The position numbers and the translations under genes are program-made. 64,000 nt of DNA from Mucilaginibacter ginsenosidivorax. Lineage in GTDB: Bacteria; Bacteroidota; Bacteroidia; Sphingobacteriales; Sphingobacteriaceae. Positions 8,249 to 16,881 of this stretch are shown one piece after another. The stretch is taken from assembly GCF_007971525.1 (NCBI RefSeq), contig NZ_CP042437.1, positions 4,836,001 to 4,900,000 on the forward strand, written 5' to 3'. Every line of letters begins with the position of its first letter. Positions within the stretch are counted from its first letter, which is position 1. A model generated the notes under the pieces. The model did not search any database and had not been told where the DNA came from. It was given only the letters and a program-made list of their open reading frames with translations.

Positions 8249-8841
8249 CCGCTATCGGCAAATTTCGTGAACATGTGGAAACATATGTGAAGCTGAACGA
8301 TGCCGAATGGCTTGTATTAGCGCCGCTTTTGGAGATAATCAACCTCAAAAAAAAGAAGAATTTTGCCGAGCCGGGTAAAATTTGCGATAAAATTGGCTTG
8401 GTAGTACACGGAGCGGTCCGCTATTTCCATGTAAAAGATGGGGAAGAAATTACAGGTTACTTCAGCTTCGAGAATGAATTACTGAGCTCATATAAGAGTT
8501 TTTTAACCGGCGCCCCTGCTTCAAACTATATCCAGGCGTTGGAAGACACGCAAATAGTTGCCCTTAGCTATAAAGCCATGCAGCAAATTTATACCCACGA
8601 ACTTATTGGTTATAAAATGGAGCGTTTTGGCAGGTTGGTGGCCGAACATTACCTCATTTGCTATGAAGATAGGGTAGCATCCTTCATTACTCAAACACCC
8701 GAAGAACGCTACAACAACCTGCTCGAAACCGGCGGCGAAGTAATGCAGCGCATCCCGCAACATTACATAGCCAATTTTTTAGGCATCACACCGGTTTCGC
8801 TTTCGCGGATCAGGAGAAGGATTATGAAGATAAGCGCCTGA
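8236..8841 (+). CDS. Crp/Fnr-family transcriptional regulator
   Basis: A 201-residue regulator with an N-terminal cyclic-nucleotide-binding-like beta-roll (about residues 20-120, including VVHGAVRYFHVKDGEEITGYF) and a C-terminal helix-turn-helix (IPQHYIANFLGITPVSLSRIRRRI). It lacks the Cys cluster of Fnr and the canonical cAMP phosphate-binding cassette, so the effector is unknown. This type is very common in Bacteroidota. The start lies within the end of the prenyltransferase gene (13-bp overlap). Confidence 0.9.
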   Translation: MDALTAIGKFREHVETYVKLNDAEWLVLAPLLEIINLKKKKNFAEPGKICDKIGLVVHGAVRYFHVKDGEEITGYFSFENELLSSYKSFLTGAPASNYIQALEDTQIVALSYKAMQQIYTHELIGYKMERFGRLVAEHYLICYEDRVASFITQTPEERYNNLLETGGEVMQRIPQHYIANFLGITPVSLSRIRRRIMKISA

Positions 8842-8885
8842 TGAGCTAAAAGCCAGGTTACTCAATTCAACTGAGTGCATCAATC

Positions 8886-8918
8886 ATCTGCACATCTGGA
8901 ATCTGAAATTTGCACATC
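8886..8918. repeat. Family A repeat
   Basis: ATCTGCACATCTGGAATCTG followed by AAATTTGCACATC, 45 bp after the Crp-type gene stop. The preceding CAATC word is shared with the copy at 141. Confidence 0.7.
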
Positions 8919-8996
8919 CAATCCTGTCAATCTTATTATAATCCTGAAATTGTGTTTTATTATCTTTTGTTAACGTTTTGACATTCAAAGCTCACC

Positions 8997-9004
8997 TACC
9001 TTTG
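8997..9004 (+). promoter_or_regulatory. -7 promoter element of epimerase gene
   Basis: TACCTTTG, 22 nt upstream of ATG 9027. A TTTTG at 8976-8980 could serve as a -33 box, although the 16-nt spacing is short. Confidence 0.55.
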
Positions 9005-9026
9005 GATAAACAAAAAAGAAAAAATT

Positions 9027-9962
9027 ATGCACACCATATTAGGAGCCGGCGGCACAGTGGCAAATGCCCTTAGCCGCGAATTGATTAACGACAACCAAAC
9101 GGTTCGTTTGGTTAGCCGTAAACCGGTAAACATTACCGGTAAAAATGTAACCTGGCAAAAAGCCGATTTGTTAAACTATGATGAGGTTTTGGCAGCTGCC
9201 CAGGGATCAACAGTTATTTACATGGCGGCAGGCATTGTTTATGATGCCACCATCTGGCAGGCGCAATGGCCTGTTATTATGCAGAATGTAATCAACGTTA
9301 CCAAAGCTACCGGTGCGCGATTAATATTTTTTGATAATATATACATGTATGGCCTGGTTAATGGCCCCATGACAGAAGATACACCCTACCACCCCAGTAG
9401 CAAAAAAGGGCAGGTACGTGCGGGTATTGCCGATATGTTGATGGACGAAGTTAAGGCTGGCAATATCCGTGCTTCCATTGCACGTGCACCCGATTTTTAT
9501 GGCACCGACTCGTTAAACAGCTTTGTGGATATGATGGTGATAACCAAGTACGCCGCCAAACAAACCGCCCAGTGGATTGGCGACCCAAATAAAAAACACA
9601 ACTTTATTTACATCCCCGATGCAGGTAAGGCGATGTTCCTGCTTGGCCAAAACCCCGATAGCGATAACCAGGTATGGCACTTGCCCACGCCGCCGGCTAT
9701 AACCGGCAAGGAGTTCATGGCTATTGCCGCCCGGGTGTACGGCGTAAAACCTAAATTCTTTGTTTTACGCAAATACATGCTGTGGCTGATAGGTTTGTTC
9801 CAAAAAGTGGTTATGGGCACTGTGGAGATGTACTACCAGTACGATCATGACTATATTTTTGACAGCAGCAAGTTTGAAAAGGCTTTTAATTTTAAACCTA
9901 CAAGTTATGAGGATGGGTTAAAAGAATTGTCAGAAACACTTTATAAGCCACAGCAGGCTTAA
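9027..9962 (+). CDS. NAD-dependent epimerase/dehydratase-family protein
   Basis: A 311-residue extended-SDR or atypical-SDR protein. The N-terminal GAGGTVANAL is a GxGGxxG-type NAD(P)-binding loop. An active-site-like region follows (DNIYMYGLVNGPMTEDTPYHPSS), with a Tyr but not the classical YxxxK spacing. The C-terminal half contains a substrate-domain-like region ending in SYEDGLKEL. It is likely a cytosolic NAD(P)-binding oxidoreductase of unknown substrate. It has its own promoter and a strong terminator, so it is not part of the nuo operon that follows. Confidence 0.85.
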   Translation: MHTILGAGGTVANALSRELINDNQTVRLVSRKPVNITGKNVTWQKADLLNYDEVLAAAQGSTVIYMAAGIVYDATIWQAQWPVIMQNVINVTKATGARLIFFDNIYMYGLVNGPMTEDTPYHPSSKKGQVRAGIADMLMDEVKAGNIRASIARAPDFYGTDSLNSFVDMMVITKYAAKQTAQWIGDPNKKHNFIYIPDAGKAMFLLGQNPDSDNQVWHLPTPPAITGKEFMAIAARVYGVKPKFFVLRKYMLWLIGLFQKVVMGTVEMYYQYDHDYIFDSSKFEKAFNFKPTSYEDGLKELSETLYKPQQA

Positions 9963-9980
9963 GTTGTAAATCAATAAAAA

Positions 9981-10016
9981 AAATCCGGTAGGGGCATCCT
10001 ATCTGGATTTTTTTTT
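9981..10016 (+). terminator. Rho-independent terminator after epimerase gene
   Basis: The stem AAATCCGGTAGG pairs with CCTATCTGGATTT (one bulge and one wobble) across a 5-nt loop and runs into a T tract at 10008-10016. Confidence 0.85.
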
Positions 10017-10149
10017 GCTTTTTAACAAGTTTAAAAGGCTTTGTTTGTTTTCAATCCCATTTTCAGGTAACTACTCACCTAATTAACCCAATCAACCACT
10101 CACCAATTTAATATACTAAACTTGTCGTCTAAAATAACTCAACATTTAG

Positions 10150-10157
10150 TAAGTTTG
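10150..10157 (+). promoter_or_regulatory. -7 promoter element of the nuoH-N operon
   Basis: TAAGTTTG, 20 nt upstream of the TTG start of nuoH. Together with the terminator at 9981 it indicates that the nuo cluster starts here. The preceding DNA (10068-10107) carries words similar to the AATCAACCACTCAC repeats near 31.7 kb. Confidence 0.55.
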
Positions 10158-10177
10158 CAGCTTCATCAAAAAAGCGC

Positions 10178-11248
10178 TTGAATTATTATATCACATATTT
10201 TATTGTTGCTATAGGGTTGTTCAGTTTTTCGGCCTTTTTTGCGTTGTTTGGTGTTTATGCCGAGCGGAAGATCTCTGCATTTATACAAGACAGACTTGGC
10301 CCTACCGAAACGGGTAAATTCGGTTCGCTGCAAACCCTGGCCGATATTGTGAAGATGATCCAAAAAGAGCTCATCATCCCGGCAGCTGCCGATAAATGGC
10401 TGTTTATGCTGGCGCCTGCGGTAATATTTATTGCGGTATACATGGGCTTTGCCGCCCTGCCCTGGGGGCCCGGGCTTATCCCCTCGAAAATAAATTTAGG
10501 CATCTACTATATCTTCGCCATCATCTCTATCGAAACATTGGGTATCCTGATGGCCGGCTGGGGATCAAATAACAAATATTCAATATTAGGCGCCATGCGC
10601 TCTGCCGCGCAAATCATATCTTACGAAATTCCAGCGGGTTTTGCCATTATATCTGTAGTGATGATAGCCCAAACACTGGATCTGCAAGCCGTTGCCATGC
10701 AGCAGGGCGTGTTATCTGCAGAAAAAATAACGTTTGCCGGCTTTTGGGATGTAACCAAAATTGGCGGTTTGTTAAGCTGGAATATATTCCGAGCTCCACA
10801 TCTCATCATCGCATTTGTAATTTACTTTATAGCCTCATTGGCCGAAAGTAACCGCGCTCCCTTTGATATTCCGGAAGCTGAATCGGAATTGGTGGCAGGT
10901 TTTCATACCGAGTTTACGGGCATCCGTTTCGCGCTGGTTTTTTTGGCCGAGTATTCGATGATGTTTTTAGTGAGCATGATAGGGGTTATCCTGTTTTTAG
11001 GTGCATGGAATACGCCGCTGCCCAATATGGGCCCGGTACATTTAGCCGACTGGACAACCAACATGTGGTGGGGCATTTTATGGGTAACCCTAAAAACATT
11101 AGGCCTGGTGGCCATCCAAATGTGGATCAGGTGGACGCTGCCCCGTTTCCGGGTAGACCAACTGATGAACCTATGCTGGAAAGTACTCACCCCGCTGGCA
11201 TTTTTATGTGTGCTGATATCGGGCGTTTGGAGAGTGTGGCTCATGTAG
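10178..11248 (+). CDS. nuoH: NADH-quinone oxidoreductase subunit H
   Basis: A 356-residue membrane subunit of complex I with about eight transmembrane segments. It forms the quinone-access channel that links the peripheral arm to the proton-pumping arm. Diagnostic sequences are YAERKISAFIQDRLGP, SYEIPAGFAI and the conserved ESNRAPFDIPEAESELVAG loop. The start is a TTG at 10178, because no ATG or GTG lies in frame upstream and the 28 residues before AERK match the usual N-terminus length. It is the first gene of nuoH-N; nuoA-G are not adjacent. Confidence 0.97.
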   Translation: MNYYITYFIVAIGLFSFSAFFALFGVYAERKISAFIQDRLGPTETGKFGSLQTLADIVKMIQKELIIPAAADKWLFMLAPAVIFIAVYMGFAALPWGPGLIPSKINLGIYYIFAIISIETLGILMAGWGSNNKYSILGAMRSAAQIISYEIPAGFAIISVVMIAQTLDLQAVAMQQGVLSAEKITFAGFWDVTKIGGLLSWNIFRAPHLIIAFVIYFIASLAESNRAPFDIPEAESELVAGFHTEFTGIRFALVFLAEYSMMFLVSMIGVILFLGAWNTPLPNMGPVHLADWTTNMWWGILWVTLKTLGLVAIQMWIRWTLPRFRVDQLMNLCWKVLTPLAFLCVLISGVWRVWLM

Positions 11249-11253
11249 GGAAG

Positions 11254-11290
11254 AAGAGTCAAGAATCAAGAGTCAAGAATCAAGACGGAA
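11254..11290. repeat. AAGAGTCAAGAATC word repeat
   Basis: Two copies of AGAGTCAAGAATCAAGA-like words between nuoH and nuoI. Similar words follow the Gfo/Idh gene (4131-4160) and amt (21774-21800). They are short low-complexity repeats of unknown role. Confidence 0.5.
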
Positions 11291-11442
11291 GAAATTGGAG
11301 AAATATAATAAATAAGACTTAAGATAGAGCATGTCGAAATCGGGTAAATCCTTTAATCTGATAAACCCCGATTCAGACAATTTTTTAGGATTTAGAGTTT
11401 AGTAATTAGGATTTAGAGTTTCAACAATATTAACATTTGTTA

Positions 11443-12027
11443 ATGAAGTTAATCAACGGTTTTACAACGGCATGGAAAGGTTTAAGCCTTACCGTGAAGC
11501 ATTTGTTTGCCAATAATTCTGCACGGGAGATCACAACCGTAAGTGATAGTAACTACTTTAAACAACTGGAAAAAGGGACCAACACCATCCAATACCCCAA
11601 ACAGCAATTACCTGTGCCCGAGATTGGCCGTTACCAGTTAGATGTGGAGATGGACGATTGTATTGTATGCGATTTATGCGCCAAAGTATGCCCGGTTGAT
11701 TGTATTGATATTGAAGCGATAAAAGCTACGGAAGCCATAGGCCAAACATCCGACGGTACCACCAAACGCCTTTACGCGGCTAAATTTGATATTGATATGG
11801 CCAAATGCATGTACTGCGGCCTGTGCACTATTGTGTGCCCAACCGAGTGCATTGTAATGACTAACCAATACGATAAAACCGTTTTTGAACTAAGCGACCT
11901 GGTTTACGAATTCTCGGACATGCCACCCGAAGTTGCTGCCGAAAAGCGTGCCTTGTTTGACAAGCAACAGGCCGAAAAGCAAGCTGCTAAACTGGCGGCC
12001 ATGCAAAAAAAGGAGGGTGGGGCATGA
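11443..12027 (+). CDS. nuoI: NADH-quinone oxidoreductase subunit I (2x[4Fe-4S])
   Basis: A 194-residue ferredoxin-type subunit carrying clusters N6a and N6b of complex I. Two motifs are clear: CIVCDLCAKVCP (Cys73/76/79/83) and CMYCGLCTIVCP (Cys122/125/128/132). The insert between the two clusters and the basic C-terminal tail (KQQAEKQAAKLAAMQKK) are Bacteroidota-like. The ATG at 11443 was chosen over TTG 11437. The stop overlaps nuoJ by ATGA. About 190 bp of low-complexity repeat separates it from nuoH. Confidence 0.96.
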   Translation: MKLINGFTTAWKGLSLTVKHLFANNSAREITTVSDSNYFKQLEKGTNTIQYPKQQLPVPEIGRYQLDVEMDDCIVCDLCAKVCPVDCIDIEAIKATEAIGQTSDGTTKRLYAAKFDIDMAKCMYCGLCTIVCPTECIVMTNQYDKTVFELSDLVYEFSDMPPEVAAEKRALFDKQQAEKQAAKLAAMQKKEGGA

Positions 12028-12572
12028 GTTTAGTCCGCGTGCTGTTTTATTTTATGGGTTTTATAGCGGTGGCTTCGGCGCTGTACGCGGCATCAACCAC
12101 CAATTTGGTGCGCAGCATATTTGTATTTTTCGTTACTCTGTTTGCCCTGGCCGGGCTATACGTTTTGGCCATGGCCGATTTTGTGGCTGTTACGCAGGTA
12201 GTAATTTACGTTGGGGGAATATTGGTACTCATCCTGTTTGCCTTTATGCTATCAGGTAAAGAAACGCTTGATGTTTTGCGGCAGCAAAAAGGTAAATTCT
12301 TCAGCATCGGCAAATTGCCTGCAATATTACTTGCGGCCTTGTTTTTTATCGTGATGATCAATGTTGTATTAAAGGCCGATGTAAATAACCTAAGCTGGGT
12401 AAAAGCTTCTATCGCCAATAACAATACCATTACCCCAAACGCGGTGATGATTGATAATATAGGCGTTAACTTAATGACGCGTTACCTTCTGCCCTTTGAG
12501 GCTATTTCTGTTTTATTGCTGATGGCACTGGTTGGCGCGGCCCACCTGTCACGTAAGGAGGCCGGGGCATGA
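12024..12572 (+). CDS. nuoJ: NADH-quinone oxidoreductase subunit J
   Basis: A 182-residue membrane subunit with about five transmembrane helices. The characteristic third helix contains VTQVVIYVGGILVLILFAFML (pi-bulge region), needed for coupling. The start is translationally coupled to nuoI and its end overlaps nuoK, each by 4 nt. Normal length for the family. Confidence 0.95.
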   Translation: MSLVRVLFYFMGFIAVASALYAASTTNLVRSIFVFFVTLFALAGLYVLAMADFVAVTQVVIYVGGILVLILFAFMLSGKETLDVLRQQKGKFFSIGKLPAILLAALFFIVMINVVLKADVNNLSWVKASIANNNTITPNAVMIDNIGVNLMTRYLLPFEAISVLLLMALVGAAHLSRKEAGA

Positions 12573-12874
12573 TTACCTTAACTGACTTTTTGATTGTGAG
12601 TGTAATGCTGTTTTGCATCGGCCTGTACATGATCGTATCCAAACGCAACGCCATCCAGATATTGATCGGCATCGAACTGATATTAAATGCCGCCATACTA
12701 AACCTGGTAGCCTTTGGTAAACACGATGCTACCAACAACAGCGGCCAGGTTTTCGCCCTGTTTGCCATTGTACTGGCTGCGGCCACAACGGCGGTTGCGC
12801 TGGCCATAATCCTCAACGTGTATAGAAAATATAAGACCATTGATCCGGGTAAGATTAATAATTTGAGGGATTGA
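12569..12874 (+). CDS. nuoK: NADH-quinone oxidoreductase subunit K
   Basis: A 101-residue three-helix subunit (MrpC-like). Conserved membrane glutamates are visible in QILIGIELILNAA and in the first helix region. It is followed by an unusual 159-bp gap holding a long hairpin repeat before nuoL, while the other nuo junctions around it are tight. Confidence 0.95.
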   Translation: MITLTDFLIVSVMLFCIGLYMIVSKRNAIQILIGIELILNAAILNLVAFGKHDATNNSGQVFALFAIVLAAATTAVALAIILNVYRKYKTIDPGKINNLRD

Positions 12875-12897
12875 TGATGAAGAAAAATAAAAAAGAT

Positions 12898-12992
12898 CGT
12901 CATTGCGAGGTACGAAGCAATCTCTTTAGGACAAGTTGCCACTTTTCAGGCGGAACTGCAAGTTGGGGATTGCTTCGTACCTCGCAATGACG
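12898..12992. repeat. Family D long-hairpin repeat inside the nuo operon
   Basis: Perfect 25-bp inverted arms (12898-12922 and 12968-12992, starting CGTCATTGCGAGGTACGAAG) surround a 45-nt loop. Related units occur at 27624-27717 and 27730-27817. It is transcribed with nuoK-nuoL and should fold into a stable RNA hairpin. Confidence 0.9.
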
Positions 12993-13033
12993 CTTAACAA
13001 ACTATTACAATATAAGCCTAAGGCAACAACAGT

Positions 13034-15145
13034 TTGAACAACACACTATCCCATACCGATCTCACCCTCGTCACCTGCGCACTCGCAGCTGTAGCATCGC
13101 CGCTGCTTGCTGCTTTGGTAAACTTTTGCCTGCCGGTAAAAAGCAAAATTGCGGGTTGGGCATCTACTGTGGCTATTTTGTTGAGCTGTGTTTTGGCGGC
13201 CAAAGTATTTGCCGGGGTATGGAATAATCCACAAATACATGTGCAGCAGGTTTGGTTTACTATTGGGCATACTAAGGTTTACGCAGGTTTCCTGCTCAAT
13301 AATTTATCGGTGCTGATGTTGTTATTAGTATCGGTTATTGCTTTGCCGGTACACATTTACTCTACTGCTTACATGAAGCATGATGACAGGTACAGCCGCT
13401 ACTTCACCTATTTAAGTTTCTTCTGTTTCAGCATGCTTGCTTTGGTAGTAGTGGATAACCTGGTGCTGTTTTATGCTTTTTGGGAGTTGGTAGGCTTTTC
13501 GTCATATCTGTTAATTGGTTTTTGGTTTACAAAAGACAAAGCGGTACAGGCCAATAAAAAAGCCTTTATCATGAATAGGATAGGGGATATTGGTTTGCTT
13601 AGCGCCATCATTATCCTGTTTGCCATGTATGGCACTTTTGATATCAATGCGTTGTTTGGACATGAGGGTATGCTTAGTATTTCTGCCATAAGGGATGGGC
13701 AATGGGCTATACAGCCCGATTTGCTGCCCAGGTCTTACGGATCAATATGGTTGTCTGGCGGGGCTTCGGGCTCATTGCCCGCCATCTGGCAATGCATTGC
13801 CGTTACAGGTATCGTTTTAGCAGTCGCTGCTAAATCGGCACAGTTCCCGTTACATACCTGGTTGCCCGATGCTATGGAGGGGCCAACATCCGTGTCCGCG
13901 TTAATACACGCCGCGACTATGGTTGCCGCTGGGGTGTTCTTGTTAGGCAGGGTATATCCATTGTTTACCCAAACAGAACTTACCGTGCTGGCCTGCATCG
14001 GCTGTTTTACTGCTTTTATGGCGGCTACCATTGCACTTACACAAAACGATTTAAAACGGGTGCTGGCTTATTCTACTATATCGCAGTTAGGTTTTATGGT
14101 TTTGGGTATGGGGGTAGGGGCGTACTCATCATCGCTGTTCCATTTGGTTACGCATGCTTTTTTTAAATGTTTGCTTTTCCTGGTGGCCGGTATCGTGATC
14201 CACGAAATGCAGCATGTTAAAGAGGAAAATAACCTCGATATCGATCCGCAGGATATTTCATTAATGGGTGGCCTGCGTAAAAAGCTGCCGCTGACTTTCG
14301 TCGTTGCCCTTATTGGTGGGTTGGCGTTGATAGGGTTGCCGCTTACATCGGGCTATCTATCTAAAGACGGCATCCTGATCCAGGCTTTTGAGTGGAGCGA
14401 CGGCAAAGCTGCCTGGTTTAAGATTATACCTGTCATGGCGTTATTGACCAGTTGGCTCACGGCATTCTACGTAGCAAGGCTCATCTTCAAAGTTTTCTTT
14501 GGTGAATTCAGGCTGCCCCAAATATACCCCGGTTTGAAGATGCATATGGGCGATGGAGGCTGGCAATACAAATTGCCATTGGTGTTGCTGGCGCTTTGCT
14601 GCTTTTTTCCGCTGTTTTCATTTAATCCCTTTGGGTACGAGCAGGCTTGGTTATCCAGCGGTTTAAGACTGCACGGCCTGGCTAAGTTCGGGAGCATTTA
14701 TCACCTTAGCATCCCGGCGCTGGTAAATATTTTCAGCTTACTGGTCATTTACGCTGCTTATATCATCTATGTAAAACAAAGCACCTTTTCATTCCCGCAA
14801 ACCGGGTTCTTTTACCGCCTATCCTACAACCAATGGTACTTTGATAGAATTTACAAACGCGTATTTGTAAAACCCATATTAGGGCTGGGTAAGTTCATGT
14901 ACTGGTTTGATAAAAATATTATTGATGGCTTTATCCATTTGCTTGCTGCTGTGAGCAGATTTGTTGCCGGTTTTGCCGCCTGGGCGGATAAATATATCGT
15001 GGATGGATTTTTACACATGGTGGCTGCCATTGTACAAAGTATTGGCAATTTTGCACGTAAATTCCAGGGGGGCAAAGTGCAATATTATTTGTTTAGTATG
15101 CTGGCCATTGTGCTGCTGCTGTTTATTTTAAAAATACTGATATAA
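13034..15145 (+). CDS. nuoL: NADH-quinone oxidoreductase subunit L
   Basis: A 703-residue antiporter-like proton-pumping subunit of complex I with about 16 helices. Conserved parts include FWELVGFSSYLLIGFWF (catalytic Glu), KSAQFPLHTWLPDAMEGPTSVSALIHAATMV split across TM7-8 (Lys and His), and a C-terminal lateral helix with an amphipathic tail. The start appears to be TTG at 13034, as no ATG is available near the expected N-terminus. It directly follows the family D hairpin. Confidence 0.96.
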   Translation: MNNTLSHTDLTLVTCALAAVASPLLAALVNFCLPVKSKIAGWASTVAILLSCVLAAKVFAGVWNNPQIHVQQVWFTIGHTKVYAGFLLNNLSVLMLLLVSVIALPVHIYSTAYMKHDDRYSRYFTYLSFFCFSMLALVVVDNLVLFYAFWELVGFSSYLLIGFWFTKDKAVQANKKAFIMNRIGDIGLLSAIIILFAMYGTFDINALFGHEGMLSISAIRDGQWAIQPDLLPRSYGSIWLSGGASGSLPAIWQCIAVTGIVLAVAAKSAQFPLHTWLPDAMEGPTSVSALIHAATMVAAGVFLLGRVYPLFTQTELTVLACIGCFTAFMAATIALTQNDLKRVLAYSTISQLGFMVLGMGVGAYSSSLFHLVTHAFFKCLLFLVAGIVIHEMQHVKEENNLDIDPQDISLMGGLRKKLPLTFVVALIGGLALIGLPLTSGYLSKDGILIQAFEWSDGKAAWFKIIPVMALLTSWLTAFYVARLIFKVFFGEFRLPQIYPGLKMHMGDGGWQYKLPLVLLALCCFFPLFSFNPFGYEQAWLSSGLRLHGLAKFGSIYHLSIPALVNIFSLLVIYAAYIIYVKQSTFSFPQTGFFYRLSYNQWYFDRIYKRVFVKPILGLGKFMYWFDKNIIDGFIHLLAAVSRFVAGFAAWADKYIVDGFLHMVAAIVQSIGNFARKFQGGKVQYYLFSMLAIVLLLFILKILI

Positions 15146-15150
15146 ACCTG

Positions 15151-16755
15151 ATGAATATATTAACCTTACTCATATTTATACCTGTACTGTTTGGCATTAT
15201 CATTATGCTGCTGCCATCAAGCATGCGCAACAGCTTTAAATATATTACCCTTGGCGCTACACTCATCCAGTTGGGCATTAGCATCTGGATGTACCTTAAC
15301 TTTAAAACAGGCACGGGTTTTGGCGGTATTAACCATGAAGGGCAATTTCAGTTTGTACAAAAACTTCCCTGGATAAGCCTTAACCTGGGCAGCCTGGGCA
15401 AAATGCAGATAGATTATTTTGTGGGGATAGATGGCATATCGATAACCCTGCTGGTGATGACATCGCTGGTATTGGTGATAGCTACTTTGGCCTGCTGGGA
15501 AATCAAGAGCAACCTTAAAGGTTTTTTCCTGCTGTTTTTATTGCTGGATATGGCCGTTATTGGCGTGTTTTGCGCGCTGGATTTCTTCCTGTTTTATATG
15601 TTTTATGAGCTTATGCTGTTGCCGCTGTACTTCCTGATAGGGATGTGGGGCGGTGCACGGCGCGAGTATGCTTCCATCAAATTCTTTTTGTATACCCTGT
15701 TTGGTTCGGTATTTATGTTATTGGTAATGGTGGGTTTATACCTGTCGGTTACCGATCCGGCTACCGGCAACCATACTTTTAACATGGTGCAAATGATGAA
15801 CCCGGCCAACTTTAATGCCGGTTCGGTATTTTCACTGGCAGGGCACCAAACTATTTTGGGCATGCCTGCGCGTACTGTGGGTTTTGTGGTATTGTTTATC
15901 GCCTTCGCCATTAAAGTACCGGTAGTGCCCTTGCACACCTGGCTGCCCGATGCGCACGTAGAGGCACCTACGCCGGTATCTATCATCCTGGCCGGTATCC
16001 TGTTAAAAATTGGCGGCTATGGTATTATCCGCATCTGTATAGGTATCTTCCCTGAAGTAGCTACCGCGCATGCCTTTTGGTTGGGCCTGTTGGGTGTCAT
16101 CTCCATTTTATACGGGGCGTTCAACGCCCTTGCACAGCGCGATCTGAAACGGATGATTGCTTATTCATCGGTATCGCATATGGGGTTTGTGTTATTGGGC
16201 ATCGCCTCGCAGACTGCCGAGGGCGTAAGCGGAGCGGTAATGCAAATGGTGAGCCACGGATTTTTGTCAACCATGCTCTTCTTCCTGGTAGGGGTTATCT
16301 ATAACCGGGTGCACGACAGGGATATTTACCACTTCCGGGGCCTGGCTACCCTGATGCCAAAATATACGGCTTTTGTCATGATCGCCTTTTTTGCCTCGTT
16401 GGGCTTGCCGGGCTTTTCGGCATTTGTGGCCGAGGCGTTTACATTAGCCGGCGTATTTAAATCGCATACAGAAAATGGTTTACTGCCCTATTGGATGGCT
16501 ATTTGCGGCACGCTGGGTATACTGTTTGGCGCTGCCTACTTTTTATGGACACTGCAGCGCATGTTCTTCGGTAAAGAATCATTAAAAGGTGGCGCCGTTT
16601 GGAAAATAGCGCTGACAGATTTAAACCTGCGCGAAAAACTTACCCTTGCGCCACTGGCCATCATCGCCCTGGCATTGGGTATAATGCCATCACTGGTTTT
16701 TGATAAGATCAACGATTCGGTATTGGCTTTTATACAATTTTTACACACCAAATAA
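15151..16755 (+). CDS. nuoM: NADH-quinone oxidoreductase subunit M
   Basis: A 534-residue proton-pumping subunit homologous to NuoL and NuoN. The key Glu lies in FYMFYELMLLPLYFLIG. The signature KVPVVPLHTWLPDAHVEAPTPV is split over the discontinuous helix, followed by AYSSVSHMGFV. Its start is 5 bp after the nuoL stop. In most operons nuoN follows directly; here a DUF4139 gene intervenes. Confidence 0.96.
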   Translation: MNILTLLIFIPVLFGIIIMLLPSSMRNSFKYITLGATLIQLGISIWMYLNFKTGTGFGGINHEGQFQFVQKLPWISLNLGSLGKMQIDYFVGIDGISITLLVMTSLVLVIATLACWEIKSNLKGFFLLFLLLDMAVIGVFCALDFFLFYMFYELMLLPLYFLIGMWGGARREYASIKFFLYTLFGSVFMLLVMVGLYLSVTDPATGNHTFNMVQMMNPANFNAGSVFSLAGHQTILGMPARTVGFVVLFIAFAIKVPVVPLHTWLPDAHVEAPTPVSIILAGILLKIGGYGIIRICIGIFPEVATAHAFWLGLLGVISILYGAFNALAQRDLKRMIAYSSVSHMGFVLLGIASQTAEGVSGAVMQMVSHGFLSTMLFFLVGVIYNRVHDRDIYHFRGLATLMPKYTAFVMIAFFASLGLPGFSAFVAEAFTLAGVFKSHTENGLLPYWMAICGTLGILFGAAYFLWTLQRMFFGKESLKGGAVWKIALTDLNLREKLTLAPLAIIALALGIMPSLVFDKINDSVLAFIQFLHTK

Positions 16756-16881
16756 TTGATAGTGTATCAGCATAAATTCTTTTATGGAAAAATGCATACC
16801 CCTGCATCTTTAGTTTACCCAACGGCCTTTGAGGCCGATGGGGGAAAACTAACAGCAAGTATCCATTTAACCGAAGACGTT

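Noticed and set aside
16756..16881. N-terminal extension of the DUF4139 protein from TTG 16756
   Set aside because: The extension is unlike any domain and would bury the clear signal peptide that starts at ATG 16882.
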